Below are positions 16,937 through 25,326 of a DNA stretch of 64,000 nucleotides, in pieces. The translations under genes were made by a program, and so were the position numbers. The first letter of the stretch is position 1; each line of letters begins with the position of its first letter. The notes beneath the pieces were generated by a model. The model was not told where the DNA came from and searched no databases. It saw only the letters and a program-made list of their open reading frames with translations. This stretch comes from Limnobaculum parvum (GTDB lineage: Bacteria; Pseudomonadota; Gammaproteobacteria; Enterobacterales; Enterobacteriaceae), in the NCBI RefSeq assembly GCF_003096015.2, contig NZ_CP029185.2:3578501-3642500 (forward strand). Direction: 5' to 3'.

Positions 16937-19900
16937 TTACACCTTTTCTACGTTAACCAGGAACGCCTTATACTCTGGCGTTTGCGTGTTGGCATCGCCG
17001 ACGAACGGCGTCAGGGTGTTAGCCAGATAGCCTTTTTTGGCTGCGCCGACAAAGCCCCAGTGAATCGGAATACCGACGGTTTCCACATCCTGACCGTTGA
17101 CTTTCAGAGTGCGGATACGCTTGGTCACCACGGCCTTGGCTTCAATATAGCCACGCTGAGAGCTGACTTTCACCGTATCACCATGCTGGATACCTTTCGC
17201 CTTCGCCAAACCTTCACCGATTTCAACAAACTGCTCCGGTTGAGTAATGGCGTTCAGTACGGAGTGCTTAGTCCAGTAGTGGAAGTGCTCCGTTAGGCGA
17301 TAGGTGGTGCCCACATACGGGAAGTCTTTCGCCGTACCCATATTGGCTAGGTCTGCTTTAAATACACGGGCAGCCGGGTTAGAGATCACGTCTTTATGCA
17401 GCGGGTTAGTGCTGATTGGCGTTTCAAACGGCTCATAGTGCTCAGGGAACGGACCTTCCGCCATTTTATCGGTCGCAAACAGACGGCCCATGCCCTCGTT
17501 TTGCATGATAAATGGCCCAACGTCGCTGCCCGGAGGTGCGGCGCTGTAGTCAGGAACATCAATACCTGTCCACTTAGTGCCATCCCACTCGATCAGCTTA
17601 CGTTTTGGATCCCATGCTTTACCCTGTGGATCCGCTGACGCACGGTTATACAGAATACGGCGGTTAAGCGGCCATGCCCATGACCACGCCAGCGTGTTAC
17701 CCAGACCGGATGGATCAGAGTTATCACGACGAGCCATTTGGTTACCGGCTTCAGTCCAGCTGCCGGTGTAAATCCAACAGGCGCTGGAGGTGGTGCCGTC
17801 ATCCCGCAGTTGAGCAAAGCTATCAAGCAGTTGGCCTTTCTTGAGGATCACTTTACCGGTGGCATCAGTGATATCCACCAGCGCACGACCGTTAGACTCT
17901 TTCGCCATCTCTTCTGACTGAGGATGCATTGGTTCCAAGTAGTTCCAAGTCATATTCATCAGCGGCTCGACACCTACGGCATTAGCGCCATCTTGTGCGT
18001 ACAGCTCACGGATTTTGAATAACAGACCGGCCAAGATTTCGCCGTCAGTTCTGGCTTCTCCCGGTGGTTCGCCGCCCTTCCAGTGCCACTGCAACCAGCG
18101 GCCGGAGTTAACGATAGAACCATCTTCTTCAGCAAAGCAGGTACATGGCAGACGGAACACTTCGGTTTGAATTTCCGCTGGTTTCACGTCGTTTTGCATA
18201 CCATGATTTTGCCAGAACTCGGCCGTTTCGGTGTTCAGCGGGTCAATGGTCACTAGGTACTTCAGTTTAGACAGTGAACGAACCACTTTATTTTTATCAG
18301 GGAACGAGGCAACCGGGTTAAAGCCCTGGCAGATATAGCCATTCACTTTGCCCTGATCCATCATTTCGAAATACTTCAGAACATCGTAGCCCTGATCCCA
18401 TTTAGGCAACCAGTCATAGCCCCAATCGTTGTCTTTCTGGGCTTTATCACCATAGAAGCTCTTCATCATGCTGATAAAGAATTTCGGATAGTTACCCCAG
18501 TAGTTCACCTGATCCGCCAGCGCTTTTTTCGGGGTGCTGGCATCCAGATAAGTTTGCAATGTTGGCTGTTTTTCTGACGGTAAGGTCAGATAACCCGGCA
18601 GAGACTGTGACAGTAAGCCAAGGTCAGTCAGCCCCTGAATGTTGGAGTGACCACGTAAGGCGTTAACCCCACCGCCAGCCATACCCATGTTACCCAGCAG
18701 CAGCTGAATCATGGCCATGGTACGAATGTTCTGAGCGCCCACGGAGTGCTGAGTCCAGCCTAGGGCGTACAGGAACGAGGTGGTTTTATCGACGGCGCTG
18801 GTTTCAGCAATCAGTTCACACACCTTGATAAAGTCATCCTGCGGCGTACCACAGATATTACTGACCACTTCAGGGGTGTAGCGACTGACGTGTTTTTTCA
18901 TCAGGTTCCATACGCAGTTTGGATCGGTCAGCGTCGGGTCGCGCTTGGCGAAACCGTCTTCACCAACCTGATAGTTCCAGGTGGTTTTATCATACTGACG
19001 TTTTTCTGCGTCATAGCCGCTGAACAGCCCGTCTTCAAAGGTAAAGTCCTCACGCACCAGCAGGCTGGCGTTGGTGTAGGCCTTCACATATTCAGCATTG
19101 ATCTTGTTGTTTTCCATCAGGTAAAGAATAACCCCTGACAGGAACGCAATATCAGTACCGGAACGAATCGGCGTATAAAAATCGGCAACGGAGGCCGTAC
19201 GGGTGAAGCGTGGATCGATGACGATCAGCTTAGCGTTGTTATGGATTTTCGCTTCCATCGCCCAGCGGAATCCTACCGGGTGTGCTTCTGCTGCGTTACC
19301 GCCCATCACGACGACAAGGTTTGCGTTTTTGATGTCAACCCAGTGGTTGGTCATCGCACCGCGACCAAATGTTGGAGCAAGACTTGCTACCGTTGGTCCG
19401 TGTCAAACGCGAGCTTGGTTATCGACCGCGAGCATACCGAGCGCCCGCGAAAATTTCTGAGTCAGTAAACCATTTTCATTGCTGGAAGCAGAGGCGGCGA
19501 GTAATCCGGTGGTTAACCAACGGTTAACGGTGACGCCCGTTGCCGAGGTTTGCTGGAAGTTCGCGTCACGGTCTGCCTTCATTAATTTGGCGATACGGTT
19601 AAAGGCATCGTCCCAGCTGATTCTCTGCCATTTGTCAGAACCTGGAGCACGATATTCCGGGTATTTCAGGCGACTTGCGCTGTTAACATAATCGATAAGC
19701 CCTGCCCCTTTAGGACAAAGCGCGCCACGGTTGACCGGATGATCCGGATCTCCCTCGATGTGGAAGATGCTGGCTTTGGCATTCTTGGCACCATCACCCA
19801 TGCTGTACATTAACAGCCCACATCCCACTGAACAGTAGGTACAGGTATTACGTGTTTCCTGAGCGCGCAGCAGCTTATAGCTACGCGTCTCTGCCAGCGC

Positions 19901-19990
19901 CATTGAGGGTGCAAACCCTAGCGCTGCTGCCGTTGTACCTGCCATACCGCCAGCGCAGATTTTAAAAAACTGCCTTCTGCTGACCTGCAT
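16937..19990 (-). CDS. fdoG: Formate dehydrogenase-O, catalytic (alpha) selenoprotein subunit
   Basis: This molybdo-selenoenzyme oxidises formate in the periplasm. The frame runs from ATG 19990 to 16937 with one internal UGA at 19405-19403, read as selenocysteine 196, the position known in E. coli FDH-N. The total is 1017 residues (E. coli FdoG 1016). The residues around it read NQARV-Sec-HGPTVASLAP. A SECIS hairpin follows. The N-terminus has a Tat signal (SRRQFFK) and a [4Fe-4S] site beginning CTYCSVGC. The start is behind AGGAGA. Annotation that treats UGA as a stop would split the gene into 195- and 805-residue pieces. Confidence 0.97.
19355..19405 (-). promoter_or_regulatory. Bacterial SECIS element in fdoG
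   Basis: Immediately after the UGA the mRNA can fold with an apical stem in GGTAGCAAGTCTTGCTCC (AGCAAG pairing toward TTGCT around a small G-U-containing loop). This is the SelB-binding signal known for E. coli fdnG and fdoG. It codes for amino acids at the same time. Confidence 0.85.
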
Positions 19991-20343
19991 GGTTTTCTCC
20001 TTTTTCTTATTACTGATACATTGCTCGAATAAATTCACGTACAAACACGTTGCCGGTCACTTGCTTAAGGATTATTTAGCAATTTGTTACTGCTTTCTTA
20101 GCAAATCGAACCAAAAAAGAAAAAATATAACCAATAGACTGTCTTTTTCACCCGATGCGCCAGTTGTTTCAACTAACCAATAAAGACATTATTATTGTAC
20201 GAAGATAGAATAGTGATTAACTTGATCCATCTCGTGAATGTTACAAGATTTAACTTTTTGTTGGCTATTTTCGTTGCATTTGTACCTCTAATGTTAACTC
20301 GAAAATAATATTCATCAAGTCCCCAATATTTGAAGGTCTATAC
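19991..20343. other. Divergent control region of fdoG and fdhD
   Basis: The 353 bases between the two divergent starts carry no gene. The sequence is AT-rich and should hold both promoters. I see no clear FNR, NarL or CRP match, in line with the weakly regulated, aerobically expressed E. coli fdo operon. Confidence 0.5.
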
Positions 20344-21174
20344 GTGAAAACCGATATCCCTGTGCAAAACGACTGTTCTCAATCTGTTGTTGGCGTTAAG
20401 CAACTCGCTGTTCGCCGGCACAACGCTTTAAAAACATCAGAGCCAGACTGGGTTGCAGAGGAGGTTCCTGTTGCATTGAGCTATAACGGTATCGCTCATG
20501 TGGTGATGATGGCCACGCCAAAAGAGCTAGAAGAATTTGCTATTGGTTTCTCTTTGGCCGAGGGAATTATCGAATCACCGCAAGAGATTTACGGTATTGA
20601 TGTCCGCAACGGTTGTAACGGTATTGAAGTCGAGATAGAGCTGGCTACCCGCCGCTTTGTGGGGCTGAAGGAGAGGCGTCGTGCGATGGCCGGTCGTACC
20701 GGTTGTGGCGTATGCGGCGTTGAGCAGTTGGGTGAGGTTTTACGTCCGCTTAAGCCGTTGCCGTTTACTCAACGGTTCGACCTGAGTTTGTTGGATGGTG
20801 TGTTGCCGCAGTTGAATAAGGTGCAAATCGTGGGTCAGTTGACCGGTTGTACTCACGCTGCGGGTTGGGTTTCTCCTGAAGGGCAGATGCTGGGCGGCTG
20901 TGAGGATGTGGGTCGTCACGTGGCACTGGATAAGCTGTTGGGTGTGCGGGCGAAGCAGGGTTGGCAGCAGGGTGCGGTGTTAGTCTCTAGCCGTGCCAGT
21001 TATGAGATGGTGCAGAAAGCGGCGATGTGTGGGGTTGAGATTTTGTTTGCGGTTTCGGCGACGACGTCGCTGGCGGTGAAGGTGGCGGAAGAGTGTAATT
21101 TGACGTTGGTGGGGTTTAGTAAGCCGGGGCGGGCGACGGTTTATACCTGTCCGGAGAGGATTATTGTTAGTTAG
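20344..21174 (+). CDS. fdhD: Formate dehydrogenase sulfurtransferase FdhD
   Basis: FdhD passes sulfur from the desulfurase IscS to the bis-MGD cofactor of formate dehydrogenase, which is needed for activity. The 276-residue protein shows the functional CxxC loop in GRTGCGVCGVEQ, and GGCEDVGRHVALDK near the C-terminal side. It lies divergent from fdoG, as in E. coli. Its stop is followed within 10 bases by a copy of dispersed repeat family 2. Confidence 0.95.
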   Translation: MKTDIPVQNDCSQSVVGVKQLAVRRHNALKTSEPDWVAEEVPVALSYNGIAHVVMMATPKELEEFAIGFSLAEGIIESPQEIYGIDVRNGCNGIEVEIELATRRFVGLKERRRAMAGRTGCGVCGVEQLGEVLRPLKPLPFTQRFDLSLLDGVLPQLNKVQIVGQLTGCTHAAGWVSPEGQMLGGCEDVGRHVALDKLLGVRAKQGWQQGAVLVSSRASYEMVQKAAMCGVEILFAVSATTSLAVKVAEECNLTLVGFSKPGRATVYTCPERIIVS

Positions 21175-21181
21175 ATTTTGT

Positions 21182-21350
21182 GGATATTCCGGCCGTAAAT
21201 GCAATACGGACATATAACCATTGTGCTCGGCCGGTAGGGCCATGTACTTAGCTTTGGAGTGCGTCGGGCCTACCTTTCCTAGGGGCACTTCGTTGGCTTA
21301 CGCCAAGTCGACCCCAACGGAAAGCTCTCCCGACGATTGGCTTTTAGGGC
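21182..21350 (+). repeat. Dispersed repeat family 2, copy 1
   Basis: It matches the reverse complement of 47297-47423. Shared blocks are GGATATTCCG, CCGTAAA, GTACTT, GAGTGxGTCGGGCCT, CCTAGGGGC and CGATTGGCT. This copy has about 45 extra bases before CGATTGGCT. The arms CCGGCCG (21189-21195) and CGGCCGG (21228-21234) form a stem. In the other copy the stem is CCGACCG/CGGTCGG, a compensatory change. Confidence 0.75.
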
Positions 21351-21361
21351 TAATAAAACCG

Positions 21362-21547
21362 TTATAGTTTGCCCTGAACTGTCAGCGTTTTTAGGGTATC
21401 CATTTGCTGGGTCATTTCATCATTATTAATAAACTCTGCCTTCCCTTCATCGTAGTAGCTGAATGCCTGATTTATCTGTTGTTCCAGCCAGTTATCATTA
21501 GTGCTGCTTTGTAGTTCTTCATCTATACGAAAATGTATTGTCGCCAT
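21362..21547 (-). CDS. Shortened RelB/DinJ-like antitoxin
   Basis: The 61-residue protein begins MATIHFRIDEELQ, the beta strand of the ribbon-helix-helix fold of RelB/DinJ antitoxins. It then jumps to WLEQQINQAFSYYDEGKAEF, which resembles the C-terminal toxin-binding part. The central helix pair (usually about 25-35 residues with the GxxxSEALR pattern) is missing, so DNA binding is doubtful. No RelE-type toxin gene is next to it. It is probably a decayed antitoxin, but it could still neutralise a toxin encoded elsewhere. The assignment rests on short similarity. Confidence 0.5.
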   Translation of the reverse strand: MATIHFRIDEELQSSTNDNWLEQQINQAFSYYDEGKAEFINNDEMTQQMDTLKTLTVQGKL

Positions 21548-21598
21548 AACACTTTTGCCTTTGTTGTTTCACTGGGATATCTGCATTTTGTTCTATTT

Positions 21599-21624
21599 AA
21601 AGGGATAGCTATGGCGATCCCTTT
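21599..21624. terminator. Inverted repeat between two small minus-strand genes
   Basis: AAAGGGAT and ATCCCTTT form an 8-bp stem; CCCTTTTTCG follows on the plus strand. On the minus strand it comes just after the gene at 21635-21967 and is followed by AAAT, so termination there is uncertain. Confidence 0.4.
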
Positions 21625-21634
21625 TTCGTATTGA

Positions 21635-21967
21635 TTAACCGTGATTCACGTTTTGGTTCTGCATCTGAAATAGCTGGGTGGTTGATTGTTCGTATAGCTC
21701 AAGCAGTATGGGGATGATATGGGCGGAGGCTTTTAGCCATGCGCCGAGTTGTCCGAGGTTTTGTGGTTGGGGTTGAATTCCGTTTTCCAGTGACTCTCCT
21801 GTATGTAACAGCCCGTGGCATAACCCTTCGATGGATTCGGCGGCGATGCTGCTAAGGTCGTGTAGTTCGATGTCGCTAAGTTGAGTGTATTGCAGATCGG
21901 CGATTAGGGTGCGGAGGATGGTGATTGAGGTGTCGGGGGTGGTTTGGGTAAGGGTGTTAGTCATCAT
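21635..21967 (-). CDS. Small protein downstream of the C4 RNA, Icd position
   Basis: I do not recognise the family of this 110-residue protein. It is acidic in the centre (SDIELHDLSSIAAESIEGL) and ends in a Gln- and Asn-rich tail. It starts at ATG 21967, with an adjacent second ATG. It occupies the place of icd, the cell-division-inhibitor gene that follows the C4 antisense RNA in phages P1 and P7. Its translation start is overlapped by a sequence complementary to the C4 RNA, so it is probably silenced by it. A prophage-derived role is inferred from position, not from its own sequence. Confidence 0.6.
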   Translation of the reverse strand: MMTNTLTQTTPDTSITILRTLIADLQYTQLSDIELHDLSSIAAESIEGLCHGLLHTGESLENGIQPQPQNLGQLGAWLKASAHIIPILLELYEQSTTQLFQMQNQNVNHG

Positions 21968-21974
21968 TAATATC

Positions 21975-22013
21975 TCGTGTAAGTAAGATTCAGATAACCA
22001 CCCAAGACGCTAA
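21975..22013 (-). promoter_or_regulatory. C4 antisense target overlapping a start region
   Basis: On the plus strand TCGTGTAAG (21975-21983) and ACGCTAA (22007-22013) are the complements of two stretches inside the C4 RNA (22037-22058). The first lies 8 bases before the start codon at 21967, where the ribosome would bind. This is how C4 RNA controls icd in P1. Confidence 0.65.
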
Positions 22014-22018
22014 ACTCG

Positions 22019-22095
22019 GGTGGTAGCTCAGACAGGGTTAGCGTACCGGCTTACACGAATCCGGCGCTTCTTTCGAAGCCCCTGCCTGAGCCACC
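22019..22095 (-). ncRNA. C4 antisense RNA (P1/P7 immunity-type)
   Basis: On the minus strand 77 bases fold into the C4 shape. An outer stem GGTGG...CCACC is extended by GCTCAGGCAGGG pairing with CCCTGTCTGAGC. Inside lie a GCTTC-GAAA-GAAGC hairpin and a CCGG-CCGG hairpin carrying the antisense bases TTCGTGTAAG. The length agrees with the roughly 77-nt phage RNA, and complementary targets lie on both sides. In P1 and P7, C4 pairs with its own leader and blocks translation of icd and ant. Recognised from structure and motif; a covariance-model search would confirm it. Confidence 0.85.
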
Positions 22096-22141
22096 ATTAT
22101 TCGGGGTGAATCAAAGCGCATGACATTATCACATAATGTCA

Positions 22142-22165
22142 TCGTGTAAGTCTCGGAACGCTAAC
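22142..22165 (-). promoter_or_regulatory. Second C4 antisense target, upstream of C4
   Basis: On the plus strand TCGTGTAAG (22142-22150) and ACGCTAAC (22158-22165) repeat the two target blocks. The C4 RNA holds their complement (CTTACACGA and GTTAGCGT at 22050-22058 and 22037-22044 on the plus strand). Targets on both sides of an antisense RNA are typical of P1/P4-type immunity modules. Confidence 0.6.
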
Positions 22166-22169
22166 TCCG

Positions 22170-22189
22170 GCTACGGATTTTGCCGTAGC
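22170..22189 (-). promoter_or_regulatory. Leader hairpin upstream of the C4 module
   Basis: GCTACGG and CCGTAGC form a perfect 7-bp stem with a 6-nt loop at the 5' side of the C4 transcript. The promoter is probably between here and the IS at 22288. Confidence 0.5.
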
Positions 22190-22355
22190 GAGGTGACTAT
22201 ATTCCTGAGTTTTTGTGAATGAAATAGGTTGGGGGGATTTACATGGAGTTGTATGCGGGTATGGAATGTGTATCGCAGGAAATGGGGTGTCCACTTCCCT
22301 TAAAATGAGACAATTATAATTAGACTTTCTGCCTTACTTAACTGCAGGAGTATTT

Positions 22356-22736
22356 ATGAAAAAGATCCGTTTTACTGAGACCCAAATTGTTAATATCTTA
22401 AAACTCGCTGATTCTGGGGTAAAAGTGGATGATATTTGCCGTCAAAATAGCATTAGTAGCGCAACCTATTATAACTGGAAGTCAAAGTATGGTGGGATGG
22501 AAGCGGCTGATATAAAAAGAATTAAAGAGCTTGAAGAAGAAAATACTAAATTGAAAAAGATGTTTGCTGATGTCAGTCTGGAAAATCATGCTATGAAGGA
22601 GCTCTTTGCAAAAAGGGTTGGTGATGACAGAGAAAAAATCCTGCGCAAAAATACTCGTTACCTCAGGATTATCTGTCATAAAAGCTTGCAAGATGACGGC
22701 ATTAACACGCTCAGTTTATTATCGACAATGCATTGA
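22356..22736 (+). CDS. IS3-family transposase OrfA (second IS)
   Basis: The protein starts with a helix-turn-helix of the IS3 type (RFTETQIVNILKLADSGVKV, then CRQNSISSATYYNWKSKYGG). A zipper helix (EENTKLKKMFADVSLENHAM) follows. The last 40 or so residues, after FAKRV, do not look like normal OrfA, which usually ends near residue 90. The overlap with orfB is 131 bases. Confidence 0.85.
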   Translation: MKKIRFTETQIVNILKLADSGVKVDDICRQNSISSATYYNWKSKYGGMEAADIKRIKELEEENTKLKKMFADVSLENHAMKELFAKRVGDDREKILRKNTRYLRIICHKSLQDDGINTLSLLSTMH

Positions 22737-23460
22737 TTGGAAAGAAAAAGATAGTCAGGTGATTACAGCGATTCAATCAGTTTTAGCTAAATCGCCTCAA
22801 GCTGGTTTTTGGAAATGTTATTTTCGACTTCGCTTTCAAGGCTATTATTTTAATCATAAACGCGTTTATCGGGTTTATTGCCGTTTAGGACTGAATTTAC
22901 GACGCCGGGTTAAAAAGATTCTGCCAAAACGAGAAAAACAGCCATTGTCAGTCGCTAAAATGGCAAATGCTCAATGGGCGTTGGATTTCATGCATGATGC
23001 TTTGCATTGTGGAAAACGCTTTAGAACATTAAATATTTTGGATGAAGGAACTCGGGAATGTTTAGCTATCGAAATTGATACATCGTTACCCGCAGAACGA
23101 GTTATTCGGGTTCTTGAACGTTTAAAAGAAGAGCGTGGGTTACCAAAGCAAATTAGGGTTGATAATGGCCCCGAGCTTATTTCTATTAACTTATTGAATT
23201 ATTGTGAAGAAAACAATGTGAAATTAGTTCACATTCAGCCTGGGAAACCCACGCAAAATGGTTTTATTGAGCGATTTAATGGTTCGTTTCGTCGCGAATT
23301 TTTAAATGCCTATTTATTTGACTCATTAAGCCAAGTACGGGAAATGGCTTGGTTTTGGCAACAAGATTATAACGATGAAAGAACACATGAAAGCTTAGGA
23401 AATATGCCACCAACAGCTTATCGGAAACAACTGGAAAACTCTAATAACTTACTGTCCTAA
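22606..23460 (+). CDS. IS3-family transposase OrfB (second IS)
   Basis: The DDE core is present: Asp in WALDFMHDAL, Asp in RVDNGPELIS and Glu in FIERFNGSFRREF. The likely start lies near MTEKKSCAK at 22624. The frame is +1 relative to orfA, whereas the usual programmed event is -1. An A6 tract lies at 22633-22638. Either orfB has its own initiation or one base has been gained or lost in the orfA tail. Confidence 0.85.
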   Translation: MQKGLVMTEKKSCAKILVTSGLSVIKACKMTALTRSVYYRQCIDWKEKDSQVITAIQSVLAKSPQAGFWKCYFRLRFQGYYFNHKRVYRVYCRLGLNLRRRVKKILPKREKQPLSVAKMANAQWALDFMHDALHCGKRFRTLNILDEGTRECLAIEIDTSLPAERVIRVLERLKEERGLPKQIRVDNGPELISINLLNYCEENNVKLVHIQPGKPTQNGFIERFNGSFRREFLNAYLFDSLSQVREMAWFWQQDYNDERTHESLGNMPPTAYRKQLENSNNLLS

Positions 23461-23676
23461 ATATAGGGAAGTGGACAATACACCCACGGTTGGAACAATA
23501 CTGCTTTGATTTCTTATCTAGCCACACAAGCTTGATAAAAAGGCCATCTGATAACATAATGCGCGGCATTATCGTGTGAATGTGGCGTCTGAGGGACAAC
23601 CTTCATCAGGTGAACTGTAACTATCTATTTTTAAGGCATATCTCATTGTGTCTAATATCTTCAAGGAAACGAAAAT

Positions 23677-25311
23677 ATGACCGAAGCTACAAGTAAAAAA
23701 TTGGCATCTTCCGAGAAAGATGAGCTCTCAACCAGACCCCGAGTAAAAAACGCCCGATCAGAAACTACCTCTGCTGATATTAATGAAAACTCTTTCTTTA
23801 AGGTTGTTTTTTCAGATAATTTATCGCTTGAAAATAAAGTAGAAGAACTGACAAAAATACTGGAATTCACCAACGATAAAGAAAGTGACAGAGCCAGAAT
23901 ACAAGAATTCGATGCTTTCAAAGAGTATTTGCAATCCATTTCTGAGGAAATGTCCAAACAGCGCATTCAGATGACGGACACCGAAGTTTTCGCAGAATTA
24001 CAAAAAGTCTATTCTGACTTTAATGATGATTTGAATAACTTTATTGAGCAAATTACTCCTCTCACAGAAATTACAGACGCTTTATATAAATTACGCCAAA
24101 GTGGTGAAACAAGAAATGCTCTGGCGCAGATCAAAGCCGATAAAGAATGGGAGACTGCAAAAAACGAACTCAAAAAGACACTAACCGAAGACATTGCGGC
24201 TATTGAAGTTCAGATAACTGAGCTACAAAATTCTATTTTTAGCCTGTCTCAGGATAAAAGCTTTTTCGGTTTTGGCCAGATCAAACCAACATCTAAAGCC
24301 CAGATTCTGTCCAATGAAGCTCTAATTGAAAAACTTCAGGCCGAAAGCGCAAGCAAACGAGCTGAACTTAACGCTCTTACTCAAGAAATCGCAGAACATA
24401 TCTCTTTACGCTCCCAGTCCTTCGAAACTGAGAAACTGAAAGAATTATTGAACCTGACCTCTGATGAGCATACTCAGCGTCAGGCCAAAATGGTGGACTC
24501 TGCACTTAAGTTCGTCAATCAAGGTAAGGAGCGCTTCGGAACCATCAGAGGCCATTTAGAAAAAATGGTAAAACAGATAGAAGGCCTCGGAGACAACAAC
24601 GGAAATATGGTTCAGATTTACGCCGTAATGAATGAAGCAACCAAAAAAGTAGAAGATATCCATCGGGAACGCAGAAAAGAGTTAGCCGAAGTTGATGCTG
24701 GTGACAATCTACTGGTATCCATGAAGCACGAAGAAACGTGCCGGAATCTGGATGAACACATTGATACGGTATCCACTGCAACCGTAGATACGATGCAGAC
24801 TTATGGCGAGCTAACGACTGAAGCGATTAAAATCAGAAACATGCAGGCCTCAACCAAGAAGCAGGTAGAAAGCGCCAGAGCAATGCACTCCAGAGGTATT
24901 GCATCGGTCGCTTCCCAGCTCAGCGTGGTGGTTACCGCAGTAAACTCAGCAGCAATCAACGAAGCCCAATCGATGGCTGGCAATACTCTGGCGGAAATGG
25001 CCAAAGTAACCAATGATATTGCTAAAAATGAAGCTATCCGTATTGCTACGGGCCGTGATGATATTAATTACGATCTGGAAGCAATGCTGCAGAACTTGGC
25101 TGAATTCGGTGATACCCAACGTGAAGCGACTGAAATTACCCGCACAGCTCTTGAAACCATGAGAGCAAATCTCGAAGAAATAGAGAAAATGGCCAAAGAT
25201 GTTCAAGCGGACACCAGAGACTTTGTAGCCGTAACGGGTGATGTTCTGTCTCAAAAAGCAGAGCCAGCAAAAACGACATCAACAGGTAGTACTTCTCCAT
25301 TCAAGCTGTGA
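23677..25311 (+). CDS. Large coiled-coil protein of a three-gene ATPase cassette
   Basis: I do not recognise a named family. The 544-residue protein has a low-complexity charged N-terminus (about 1-40) and long helical heptad-rich stretches (about 55-300), broken by a Gly-Phe segment (SFFGFGQIKPT near 206). The C-terminal half (300-530) is Ala-, Thr- and Glu-rich and helical, a little like chemoreceptor signalling helices or TelA-type proteins. No signal peptide or membrane span is seen. The start follows AAGGAA. It precedes the ClpB-like ATPase by 15 bases, so the two should be co-expressed; it may be its partner or substrate. Confidence 0.75.
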   Translation: MTEATSKKLASSEKDELSTRPRVKNARSETTSADINENSFFKVVFSDNLSLENKVEELTKILEFTNDKESDRARIQEFDAFKEYLQSISEEMSKQRIQMTDTEVFAELQKVYSDFNDDLNNFIEQITPLTEITDALYKLRQSGETRNALAQIKADKEWETAKNELKKTLTEDIAAIEVQITELQNSIFSLSQDKSFFGFGQIKPTSKAQILSNEALIEKLQAESASKRAELNALTQEIAEHISLRSQSFETEKLKELLNLTSDEHTQRQAKMVDSALKFVNQGKERFGTIRGHLEKMVKQIEGLGDNNGNMVQIYAVMNEATKKVEDIHRERRKELAEVDAGDNLLVSMKHEETCRNLDEHIDTVSTATVDTMQTYGELTTEAIKIRNMQASTKKQVESARAMHSRGIASVASQLSVVVTAVNSAAINEAQSMAGNTLAEMAKVTNDIAKNEAIRIATGRDDINYDLEAMLQNLAEFGDTQREATEITRTALETMRANLEEIEKMAKDVQADTRDFVAVTGDVLSQKAEPAKTTSTGSTSPFKL

Positions 25312-25326
25312 TAAAGGGAATTTAGC

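Larger units (their letters stand above)
22288..23477 (+). mobile_element. Second IS3-family insertion sequence
   Basis: A 1190-bp element bounded by TGTCCACTTCCCT on the left and its inverted copy AGGGAAGTGGACA on the right. It carries two overlapping transposase frames. No target duplication is visible. It differs from the IS at 6143 in ends and proteins, and resembles the IS407/IS51 side of the family. It separates the C4 module from the three-gene ATPase cassette. Confidence 0.88.

Noticed and set aside
19355..19405. fdoG as a pseudogene split by a stop codon
   Set aside because: The stop is UGA at the known selenocysteine position, followed by a SECIS hairpin, and selA and selB are present.
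23540..23600. Second copy of the C4 leader after the IS
   Set aside because: A hairpin followed by CGTGTGAA resembles the C4 target region, but the match is too short to call.
23677..25311. Tellurite-resistance TelA protein
   Set aside because: Only a general helical resemblance; I could not match TelA-specific blocks, so I left it unnamed.
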